Source: Nematostella vectensis (lineage: Eukaryota; Cnidaria; Anthozoa; Actiniaria; Edwardsiidae). From it: a stretch of DNA of 64,000 bases. The position numbers and the translations under genes are program-made. Shown one piece after another: positions 16,279 to 29,802 of the stretch. The stretch spans positions 19,519,969 to 19,583,968 of the forward strand of contig NC_064035.1 in the NCBI RefSeq assembly GCF_932526225.1, read 5' to 3'. A model generated the notes under the pieces. It searched no databases. It was not told where the DNA came from and worked only from the letters and a program-made list of their open reading frames with translations. How positions within the stretch are numbered: position 1 is the stretch's first letter; the number at the start of each line of letters is the position of its first letter.

Positions 16279-18060
16279 CAATCATTAATCCGCTGTCTAT
16301 CGAAAGTAGCGAAGTACAAGAGGGGGTACACACAAATCCGCATCCCTTGCTACAATAACCACGCCTGGGCGGAGCTTCCGACTGAACCACCTGCGATCGC
16401 GAGCGTCCACGGCCTAGACTTCGAGGCTGAGAGGGAGCTTCGTTCGTTATGTCAGGAGAAGGCAGCGCTTCGCGCTACCAGTGCCGCCACAAAAAAGCGC
16501 GAGGCAAAAGTGCGAGAGGTGCTCATTCGCTTTATAAACAGGGCGATCCCCAGAAGCACGAGGATCTGGCTGTGTGGACGTGTTATAGTCACGCACGAAG
16601 GCAAACTGTACCGATCGGGACAGGACGGAGGAGCTATCGACAGGGCGTTTACAGACGAGACAGGATATGATCTTCAATGGCTCCCTGATGACCACCCAGC
16701 CTACCAAGAGTACACCGAAGCTACGCACTCGATGGGCGGTGCAATAGGGTATCGCTTCAAGAAGTGGACCCAAAGAGAGAACATCAAGCCAACGCCTCTT
16801 AAATACAGGGACGTCTGACGAGCGGCGCAGGTTGAGTCCAAAGTGTGGAATAGCAGGGAAAACTTAGGGGCGCAGCCTCATGAGCACATCGACATGCGTG
16901 CGGCGTACCTAGGATGCGAGGACAGTGTCTTCGGCGGCGCCCCGGGCGCCATTGATTTGGTACGGAAATACGGCTTCCCTACGAACGTGTATCGTATCGC
17001 GGATGTTGTGGGACAGCCATTGAGCGAGGTTCTTCAACTAACCGGGGCCATTCAGCTGACCGAGTGGGAGTTCTCTGAGGCCTGCCACCCCTACACTTCC
17101 GGGAGGGTGGGGCAGCACTTGGAGCAAAACGAGGGCTAGATCACCACGCCAGAGCTGAAGGACCTGTAAGACTCGGGTGACCTCGTCATGGCCACGGCGA
17201 GGGAGGTGTTGTATAGCGTCGGAAAAAAGGACTCCATCAAGTTCCCTCACTCCATCGCGTGCCGCCCCGGCGGCGAAGACTCGCAGTACCCTGAGGGTCG
17301 AGATCTCGCTGTCCGTTTCGTAGGCAAGTGCGCTCGCCATGGCGACGAGTCCTCGATCGTAGTCCGCGACCGTGAAGAAGCCGCGTATCTGACAAACCTC
17401 CTTGCGGGCACCGACCACTTACTTAACTTCGAGCATGCCGACGGTGTCCGGCGCTCGCAATGGTACCATATCAGGGCCTTCGTCTTGGCGTACACAAACA
17501 TAGCGTTGCGACGCATGTTGAGGCGGATCCCTCGCGAAGACGTCCTCCGAGTGTGCACAGATGCCATATACGCAAAGGCGGTGCCCAGTGGTGTAAAGCT
17601 CGTGGAGCGAAATCCGAGGTATGGAGAGTGGCTCCACAAGAAGCCTGGGTACGAGTGGCGACCCGAAGCGGCTTGGGGTCCGAAGAAGTCGGGGAGCTTG
17701 GCTAGGGAGCCGAGCACTGCGCCGAGTCTGCCGTGCGATCTAGTGGCCGCAACCTCTGCAAAGATGTATCTAGCCGGCCAAGGAGGATCGGGGAAGACCG
17801 AGTGGGCGGTGAGCATGTTCCGTGGCCGCAACGTTGTGGTGCTCACCACCGAGAACGACCTCGCCCACGACCATCGCAACAACCCGCGCCTCGCGGTGAA
17901 GGCTCAAACCTACCACCACTACCTCTGCATACCAGCGGAGAAGCCGATAGAGGAGTGGAGACCTTCCGAGCTGGGGCACAAACTCGACCGTCTCGCAGAA
18001 GTAATCATCATTGACGAGTGCTGTAAGGTACAGACTAAAGTGCTACGCGTCATCCCTTAG
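16279..18060 (+). pseudogene. PolB-like DNA polymerase/SF1 helicase fusion, relic
   Basis: One reading frame runs from 16279 to 18060, broken only by TGA at 16816, TAG at 17137 and TAA at 17167, with no frameshift; it ends at TAG 18058. Before the breaks the frame gives ~590 codons of GC-rich, Arg/Ala/Glu-rich coding sequence unlike its AT-rich surroundings. Candidate family-B polymerase motifs are H-I-D-M-R-A-A-Y near 16893 (motif A-like) and V-C-T-D-A-I-Y-A-K near 17551 (motif C-like, one Asp of the usual D-T-D missing). They are followed by a P-loop A-G-Q-G-G-S-G-K-T near 17773, a motif Ia-like LTTENDLAHDHR, a T-Y-H-H segment and Walker B I-I-I-D-E-C near 18009. Only the front half of the helicase remains. 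This resembles virus or large-transposon replication proteins. The polymerase assignment is weaker than the helicase one. Confidence 0.6.
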
Positions 18061-18179
18061 AGTTTAGGGACCACGCCCTTTCTCTGCCGCATAGGTGTCA
18101 AAACTTATATTGGCCACACGTAGGAAAGAATCCTGCTAGGGAGACCCCTATTCACCCCTCCCCCCCCTCCTTATGAGAC

Positions 18180-18790
18180 AGGTTTGGCTTATTAGAGAGG
18201 GATGGCTCATCAGAGAGGGGTGGCTTATAAGAAATGGGTGGCTTATTAGAAAGGGATGGCTTATCAGAGAGGGCTGGCTTATTAGAGAGGGATGGCTTAT
18301 TAGAGGGGGGTGGCTTATTAGAGAGGGGTGGCTTATTAGAGAGGGGTGGCTTATTAGAGAGGGCTGCCATATTAGAGAGGGGTGGCTTTTAGAGAGGGCT
18401 GGCTTATTAGAGATGGGTGATTTATTAGAGAGGGCTGGCTTATTGGAGATGGGTGATTTATTAGAGAGGGCTGGCTTATTAAAGGGGTGACTTGTTAGAT
18501 AGTGATGGCTTATTAGAGGGGTGACTTATTGGAGAGGACTGGCTTGTTTCATAAGGTTTGCTTAATAGAGAGGGTGGCTTATTAAATAATGCACTCTATG
18601 CAGCCTAACAGAAGGTGCACACTGGTATGTAAATAATGTAATACTAGAAATTTTGCCAAGGGGTGGGTTAATAGAGTCGTGGCTTGCTAGAAAGGGATTG
18701 CTTATCAGAGGGGCAGCTTATTAGAGAGCTATGTTTTTTTTAAAAGATGGCTTATTAAAGAGGGTTGGCAGAAAGGAAGGGCAGATCATT
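18180..18790 (-). repeat. 18-bp satellite array, right arm (inverted)
   Basis: Units of AGAGAGGGGTGGCTTATT, the reverse complement of the 14299-15357 satellite. Regular to about 18370, then increasingly degenerate to about 18790. It begins about 120 bases after the last stop of the polymerase/helicase relic. Confidence 0.93.
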
Positions 18791-21700
18791 GAGAGGGGGG
18801 GGCATATTATAGAGGGGGGGATTAAAGGGCAGTATATTGCAGTTAGGGGAATGTTGATTTGGTTAGTGAACAGCTGCTTTAGGAATATGTTTCATTGCCA
18901 TTCAGAGACAATGGAGTCATCAAGGAAATATGTGATTTATTGAAAGATTATGCAAATAAATAGTTACATAACTACAACAGAACATTAAAAGCTATGATGT
19001 GACAAAGGTTGCTTCAGTAATCAAATTTGGAAATCCATCATGCCTGCTGAATAGATGGACAAAGGTAGTATAAGTCAAGTGTAACATACAAGTGAAAATC
19101 TCCTAGAGCTTGAAATAAAACAATGTAAAACATGTGAATTCTTCATGATCTCAATGTTATTTGTGAACCAATAATCTGAAACTTAGGCTCACACTGTCTT
19201 TATATGTGTCCTTAATTCCAATGGCACAGTTGAATTCAAAACTGGACTATTTGCTTGGTGCCGCCTTAGAGCTAAAGATGACAAAATCTCTGGTTCAATT
19301 TTGTTAACCTTGGCACCTTTGACATTAAATAACAAAATTTGACACTGCCTGAAATAAATAAAAATGGAATTCCTCTGCAGTATTTGTCAAGGGCAATAAC
19401 CAACTGTGATATGTGGACAACTGCAGTGCAATGACTTGGTCAGGATGAGATAATCAAGGTGGTGAAGCCCCTGTGACAAAGAAAAATCATTGTAACCTTG
19501 TATTACATATTACAATTGAGTCAAGAGAATATGTTGAAGATGTTAGAAATTCATCTTAAAAACACTATCTGGGCAAATGAGGAATAGCAATGTCAGATGA
19601 ACGTATAAGAAGTAGCCAAAGACAAAGTTAAAAAAAAACATGTTAAAAAAAACTTTTACACTAAATGAAGACCCAGTTTCTGAAGCTGAGGCTAATTTAT
19701 TTACTGTTAAAGGTGATTAAGTGCCATTGTTACTTAGATTACATAGAAATAACAACTTATTAATTACCCCATTAATGTACTTTTGCGCAAATTTTTGGGA
19801 AAAACAGACCAAAAACAGAAACCTTCCCCCTATTTCAAGTCCCACACTATCAGTCAAGTTCAGCTACTGCTGATCAAGCAGTATGCCTTGAAGTTTCCAA
19901 CAATGCACTGAGGTGTCTTTTCAGTCTGGGGATGGTGGCAGTCTGTTGCTGACAACAGTTTTGCTTGTAATTTGATTACACTTTTTGATTATACTTTTTT
20001 TACATCAGAATTATAAAATTATAATTTATTTACATAAATAAAAAAATCAGTGAAATATAAAATACAAGTGCATAATGTCTTCAGAGTAACAAATCCCCGT
20101 TAACATAGCAGTAGGTAGGTTGCTAAGCCAGCAATAAAAACATAAATACGCTCTATAGCAAGTTCTCTATAGCTAATTTGGCATTTCAACAATAATCCAG
20201 GAAAACAATGAAAACAAAGTTGCAACTTAGGGAATACTAATCACTAAGTAGTAAGCACTTATTTCTAACTACACTCCCCACTAATTTTCTATTGCCTCAT
20301 TCTCTATTGACTAATTCTCCCCACTCATTCTCTAATTCTCTATTGCCCCTTGAAACTTTAATTACTATGAGATTTAGGGGGTTCAAATAGAGAGTGCTGA
20401 TTGGTCGAGGTGTCAGTGATCATTTTCTAATAGTTATTAGTATAAATATGAAATTTAATGGATTGTTTAAGCAAGGATTTGGTATGGTGCAAAGGATTGG
20501 CAGGCACACAAACAGCATTTGCAGCATTTGGCAGTCATAGATAGCTATGGAAAAAGTCTAACATGACAACTGTTCAAAATCAAATACCAACTTTTTGGTG
20601 GTCAATGGTGATGACACGCCTGATAGAGAAACATTCTAACGACTGTTGATTTCTTTTTATCTCATTAAAAATTTCAACCCAGGCTGAGTTTTCAGCACAG
20701 TCAGGGGGTCCAACCGGGTATTCCTATGCTTGTAAAATTGCTTTTTCTATTATATGAGCGAGATTTCCAGCCTGGGCTGCTTACCCGTGCTAGGATTTTC
20801 ACCCCAAGCTCCAGTAGTGGATGGAATATCTCCATGTAATCACATAAATAAAGAACACTTTTTTTATGAGGACCTTATTTTATATGAACGTCCAGCATTT
20901 CACCAAATTTTAAGAACTGCTAAGAACATGCCGAGGTGCTGTGAATAGTTTTAACTGTTCAAAAACGAATTTAGTACAGGCTGAAGCTAGCTACAATATG
21001 AAAAACATTTTCAGTCGCATGGCCATACTAAAGCTTCAGCTAGGGTTGATATTCGTAATGTAAACAGACCCTTAGAAAAGGCAAATCTGAGGATATGCCA
21101 ATTCACCGTATTGATTTTTATGAGGCAGAGAAAGATCAAATCAGGTTACTTAGGGGACTGTGTGATAATTGTAAGCTTATAGCTGCAATCTTACTGTACA
21201 ACTTAGCCCAACTTAGATAGTGGAACTGATTGATTATCAATTGAATGTTTTACTCGCATTGCGTTCACTTGTTTATCAGTAGTAGCCTTCAAATATATTT
21301 CCGATGAACTACTTGAGCTGCTTAATTGTGGATATCTCCCCTTAGCGAAGGACGGTACGAAAGTAAAGACTCGATTTTTCGAGGAGCGAGGGAGCGTGAA
21401 TCACCTCTTAATGGCTTGTCTCCGTCTTAGGACGGACTCCAGTAAGGGAACATAACACGGCTTTTGCTAAATCCTTTTCTCTTGGGTGTTTCTCTGCTTT
21501 TTGAGTGTTTTTCTGCTTTATCAATTCCTCAGAAATCAGTTATATTATCAAAAAACGACCGTTTTGCCATAACAAACTCGATCCCAGGGGAGAAGAGGGA
21601 AGACTGTTCTGCCACTCGATCCCAGTGTCACACGTGTGGCATTCTAACAAGGTCTATGATTGGACACATGTAGTCCTATCTGATTGGTTAGACACTTTCA

Positions 21701-22480
21701 CCACAAGGACAGTTCTGCAACGGTACATGTGTCGGTACATGCGACTACCATGAAGGCCGAAACCTAAATTCGGCGTTCCACAGGAACCCCGAGTAATAAG
21801 GGCTGCTACTCCAAGTAAACACAGATTACGCAACGTATAGTCTGGTGGCAGAGGCCCGGAAATAGGTTTCGCACAAGTCGAGAGCTAGAGAAGGTTTGAA
21901 AGCAGATTTGAGTAGATATTGGTCCCCTAAACAACGCCTGGTAGTTAGTGGAGTCGAATTGTGGTATACGTTTTGAATTATGTACGTTTTTCATTTTCGA
22001 GTCAAAAACCACAGGGTATGAATTTTACAAAATAATTTATTGAGCATGCAAAACATACAATATAGGCATGGAAACATTCTACAAACATACTTTCCATATG
22101 TTGCAAGTCACTCCAACTAATACAGCCTAAAACCACAGGGTGCCTGAGTCATATGTTTGCAAGGTTCAAGTATTGGCGCATAAGCTTGGGAAAAAAACAT
22201 AGAGTTTTCATTCTATTGGCGTTTATGACTCAGAAGCTACCTAAACATGATACTCCAGTGTCAAATATGGCATCTGAGCTAAATCTAGGCTCCAGATGCT
22301 TCTCTTTTATATCTGATATATATATATATATAATATATATATTATGAGACCACAGGGATCCCAAGTCAAGTTTTCTTTAAATAAGCAAGTCAATGGTAAA
22401 ACAATTGGTGACAGCTCCTAGGCAGATGACTAGATTGAGAGAATGTTCACAGTCAAAGTCGGCCGAGATCTGTTTGGAAG
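18791..22480. other. Gene-poor, repeat-bearing stretch
   Basis: No recognisable gene on either strand. Contents: partial A/T runs, the dispersed ATTGG repeat at 21650-21745, a segment near 21797-21828 (GGGCTGCTACTCCAAGTAAA) that recurs near 28446, three ACCACAGGG motifs at about 22008, 22131 and 22350, and a (TA)n tract near 22315-22345. Confidence 0.55.
21650..21745 (+). repeat. Dispersed repeat with CCAAT-type motifs, copy 2
   Basis: Shares TCTGATTGGTTAGACACTT, AGGAC, TTCTGCAACG and GTGTCGG in order with the reverse complement of 9890-10010. Confidence 0.6.
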
Positions 22481-22814
22481 ACTTTGCAAATGCATGACAA
22501 GTCAACCTAGCAGTCCCCTGCGCCTCCAATAATGGAAGTTTACCATAAGTGACCTTGTCAAAATTCTTGAGGAAGGCGTTGACAAAATATATCGTTAATA
22601 TCTTAGGTGGAATGGCATTTATTCAGATGCAAATACGTTTGGGGATTTCACCATCATCATGACACCGATCACCACAAACAACTGCTCTATTCTTAACATT
22701 GTCTTCGATCAGTATTAGGGAATACAACGTTTCAGGATGGGAAGAGGGCCAGGAGAGGTCTACAGATGGTCTTGAGATAAGGAACGCAAGACACAATACA
22801 TCAGAGTCACAACA

Positions 22815-23280
22815 ATGGTCCAAAAGTACCTACAGAACCCAAAGAACAAGACCATCTGTTGCCCGGGAAGGACCTTTTCATATAAAGAGGTCTTTTCAAT
22901 GGGAAAAAGGAAATCAGCAAGCTTGAGTCCACAAAGAACAGATACGCAAATGATTCTGCATGCTGCCTACTATGCAAGCGACTTCTCAACAGTCATCATT
23001 CAATCTCCAGATACAGATTTCCTCGCCCTTTGTATCACTTCACTGCCATCGGATATCAGGCGTTATGGTTTCGAACAAGCACTTGCGACCGCCAGAGCTT
23101 TATCACAGTCTACTCAATCCATGAAAGGCTAGGAGAGCGGCTTTGTCAGTCACTACCAGCATCTATAACTTAACCGTGTGCGATTCCACAAGCAGCATCT
23201 CTGGTAGAGGAAATAGGAAGCCATGGCTAACGCTAAGACAAAGAGCTGCACGCCAATCGACGCTTAGTCTGTTTGGTCAG
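22815..23280 (+). pseudogene. Decayed TE-type gene with SPDTD and TGCDSTS-like motifs
   Basis: Two out-of-frame open stretches form one relic. The first carries RTDTQMILHAAYYASD then VIIQSPDTDFLALC. The second, in another frame from ~23160, carries the degenerate YNLTVCDSTSSISGRGNRK. The order 'D-T-x-M-I-L-H-A, S-P-D-T-D, T-G-C-D-S-T-S, G-K-K-K' is one I recognise from multicopy uncharacterised proteins of cnidarians and molluscs, possibly a PIN/NYN-like nuclease fold. That family assignment is from memory, not search. The 3' end is cut off by a LINE tail at 23282. Confidence 0.5.
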
Positions 23281-23281
23281 C

Positions 23282-23364
<83 letters not shown>

Positions 23365-24205
23365 GACTTTATTTAAAATGAGGGTGACACATAATAGTAT
23401 AGCTAATAAACTTGTGGCCCTCCCTTAAATATATAATATATACAAATCCGACTATGTTATAAAAATTCTAAAAATACTATATTAAAAATTAACAATAAAT
23501 AACACAAATTATATGATAAAATGGTGCAAAAGACGCTGCTCCGAAAACGCCCTATCTCTTAGAGATTTCTTGAAGGGCCCAGGTTGTTCGATTCTCCTTG
23601 TTGTAATAGGGAGACTGTTCCAAAGGCGGGTGGCAGAAACGGAAAAAGTGCGCCCGCCTTCTGTCTCCCTACTGTATTTCGGGCAGCGTATATTAAAATT
23701 TGCATAGCGGGTGGATCTACTATGTACAAAACTATTAAGATTCAGATGCTCGCTTAAAAATAAAGGTACGTTGCCGTGTATCCGTTTGTGTACAAGAGCG
23801 CACTTACTAATTTTAAAATGTTCATATATAGGAATCCAGCCAAGTCTATTAAAAAGTTCCACAGAGGGTGCGCGCGGTTCCGCAAAAAGAATTACTCTAG
23901 CTGCGCGCTTTTTTAACTTAAAAATTCTATATAAAGATTCGTTGTTGCACACGCTCCATACTGCGCTGCCATAATTAAAAATTGGTTGTATTAACGCATC
24001 ATACAATTGCTTGCGTTGAGCTAACGGCAAAAAGGATCTTTTTTTTCTTAAAATTGCGTAAAAAACGAGAGGCCACTTTTTTACAAATCTTTTCAACATG
24101 TCCATCAAACGAAAGTTCGCTATCTAAATCGAGTCCAAGTAGCGTTGCACTCGGGACATTATCTAGTGCTATTGCGCCATTTCCTGCCTTGACAGACAGA
24201 TTAAC
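23282..24205 (-). mobile_element. 5'-truncated non-LTR retrotransposon (LINE) with (TAA)n tail
   Basis: The minus strand encodes the C-terminal part of a LINE reverse transcriptase. Markers are QRKQLYDALIQPIFNYGSAVW, KKRAARVIL and a conserved tail ending at the stop at 23509. A one-base frameshift near 24060 joins it to an upstream stretch containing LLGLDLDSELSFDGHV. After the stop come a ~140-bp 3' UTR, AATAAAGTC and a trinucleotide tail of ~80 bp at 23282-23363. The structure (5' truncation, 3' UTR, simple tail) is typical of CR1/L2-type elements. Confidence 0.85.
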
Positions 24206-24272
24206 GCTTAAGCCCTTAACGCTTAAGCCATAAGCGTTAAGCCATTAACGCTTAAGCCATAAGCGATTAAGC
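24206..24272. repeat. CTTAAGC-type short repeats
   Basis: Four or more copies of AACGCTTAAGCC or its near inverse (ATAAGCGTTAAGCC) abut the 5' end of the LINE fragment. Confidence 0.7.
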
Positions 24273-24388
24273 CCTCGATGATGAGATAGCAGCGAAGACA
24301 GAGGCTTTTGTTTGCAATCTCTATCTCAAAATCAGCTGACGAGCTGCGCCATCTGAAGTTGTTCCAACATCTTGGCTTGTGGCTCGTG

Positions 24389-24596
24389 GCTTCGAACACG
24401 AGTGGTAGACGTTCCCAGAACCCTGGCGGGGTATCGTCCTGCTCTCGTCGTCCCGCTTCGCTGGGGATCTGCGCTAGGGACGCGAACGCTTGGAAACTCT
24501 CGCTATCCTTGTTGTACGATTGGAGATCTTCAACGCTGCCTTCAGTCGACTGATTCCTCGCCCCAAGTAGTAGCGGAGTTAGAAAGTGTGGCTGGC
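24389..24596 (-). pseudogene. Duplicated piece of SLC35G-like first exon
   Basis: About 208 bp match 34211-34417 almost perfectly, including the minus-strand peptide LTPLLLGARNQSTEGSVEDL and PPGFWERLPLVF. Only the cytosolic N-terminal part is present. The transmembrane part is missing and the frame runs into unrelated sequence. It sits directly next to the end of the second ABI copy. Confidence 0.92.
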
Positions 24597-24624
24597 AGTT
24601 CAGCCACAAAACAGTTCAAAACAG

Positions 24625-28442
<3,818 letters not shown>

Positions 28443-29114
28443 TTAGGGCTGCTACCCCAAGTAAACACAGATTTGTACAATTGAGCCATTTTTTTGGAGG
28501 ATCTCTCGCTTTTGTTATCGGAATTTAGGCTTATAATCTCTGCTGCTCCTGTCCTCGGCTGGGCAGAATGCAAAATTATTTTGTTACAGGACGGGTTGTC
28601 ATATTGTTTAGGTTATAGTTACTGTCGTCTAGTATTTCATGTTCCTATCATGAAAAACGGAAGTTTATAAGTTTTGTTTATCTTTTAAGGATAATTTAGA
28701 TTTTGTTTACAATTGATGGTTTCCTTAGTCTAGATTTTAGCACGCCCGTGGACCCTCCGCTTTGATGACCTTTTGGTGCGTCTAAATCCAGGGAGTGTCT
28801 AGTTTCTTATACGTGGCAGAATCGTGGTTTCCTTCTTTTCGTTTCGGACATTTTATTTGGCAAGCTAAACTCCTGAATGTTCTTCGAAACCACATGCCAT
28901 CTTCACCCCCTGGTTTAGACATCATATATTTTTATCGTTATTTCATTTAAAGGAAAATGTTGTAATCACGCGCTCTTTGAGCATGCGCAGTTAAGTTTTA
29001 AAAGTTGCTTAATTTGCTTAATCATTAGTGTTATCTTAGAGTTACCTTGACTTCATTGATTATTTTGTAAATACGCAGGGACGAGAGACCAACTCTGTGA
29101 TTTCCCACGCCCTC
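28443..29114. other. Intergenic stretch
   Basis: No gene or recognisable repeat beyond the short segment shared with ~21797 at its left edge. Confidence 0.5.
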
Positions 29115-29300
29115 ACTCTTTTGGCTGATTGGTTCGTTAAGAGGCATGTCGATGGCCGGTCCTGCTAATTTCAAAAGCTTTGCACTGATTCCGTCAAGAC
29201 CTGTCGCCTCACTGATCTTGATAGTAGAAAGATAACTACCGATCAAATCAGGTGTCATTCCGGGACTGCAGAAGCACTTCTCGAGTTTGAGCCTCTGCCC
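29115..29300 (-). mobile_element. LINE reverse transcriptase fragment
   Basis: The minus strand encodes ATGLDGISAKLLKLAGPAID, the classic finger motif (K-A-x-G-x-D-x-I) of non-LTR reverse transcriptases, within a 122-codon open frame. No palm motif follows. Isolated fragment. Confidence 0.75.
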
Positions 29301-29339
29301 GACAAATGTCTTTAACCACTCAAAGCAGGTAGATAGGTA

Positions 29340-29473
29340 GATATTACAGATTTGAGTTATTCGCGCGAACGCGTGTTTTATAGGGTCCATACGAACCACA
29401 TACCATTTGAGAGATGAAAATATATATAATTGACAAAGTCTATCAATTCTGAAAGGTTATATGGACTTTAACC
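29340..29473 (+). repeat. Dispersed repeat, copy 2
   Basis: Matches 242-372 in direct orientation, starting ATATTACAGATTTGAG and ending GGACTTTAAC. Confidence 0.75.
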
Positions 29474-29608
29474 GCGTGAAAGCTAGTGGGGGCTGGGTAC
29501 GTGGGGCTAATGTCCCTCCCCAGCAAAAATATTCTTTTTCACCCTCGAACAGAAAACAATACAGCGTGGGCTAACGATTCAAAACTCCCAAAATATATCG
29601 GACTCCTC

Positions 29609-29626
29609 CCCCCCCCCCCCCCCCCC
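29609..29626 (+). repeat. Poly(C) tract, 18 bases
   Basis: Uninterrupted C-run. Similar runs occur at 35210-35230 (21 C) and 53417-53436 (20 C). Confidence 0.95.
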
Positions 29627-29802
29627 TCTTTCTAGTCACACAGTTGTCTTCAAGCTCAGTTTATTATTCATTTGCATCTCAACAATATATTCTTGTCCAA
29701 CCAGAGAAGCGGGTAAAGGGGAAGATTTTGTGAGGGTCCGAGTTTCTAAGCTTCCTTATCCCGTCACCACATAACGCCAGAAGCGAAAGGAAGAGGGTAG
29801 AG

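Larger units (their letters stand above)
14299..18790. mobile_element. Possible element with satellite inverted arms around a polymerase/helicase relic
   Basis: The two satellite arrays are in opposite orientation and bracket one foreign-looking GC-rich gene, the architecture of an element with long terminal inverted repeats. No target duplication and no non-satellite terminal sequence could be matched between the outer ends, so borders are provisional. Alternative: independent insertion of a viral fragment into a satellite-rich locus. Confidence 0.4.

Noticed and set aside
17038-17882. Minus-strand frames of 126 and 211 codons opposite the polymerase/helicase relic
   Set aside because: Shadow frames of GC-rich coding sequence; they lack motifs, while the plus frame has ordered helicase motifs.
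23143-23376. Frame ending in a poly-Asn run
   Set aside because: The Asn run is translation of the (AAT)n tail of the LINE; only the short segment before it belongs to a gene relic.
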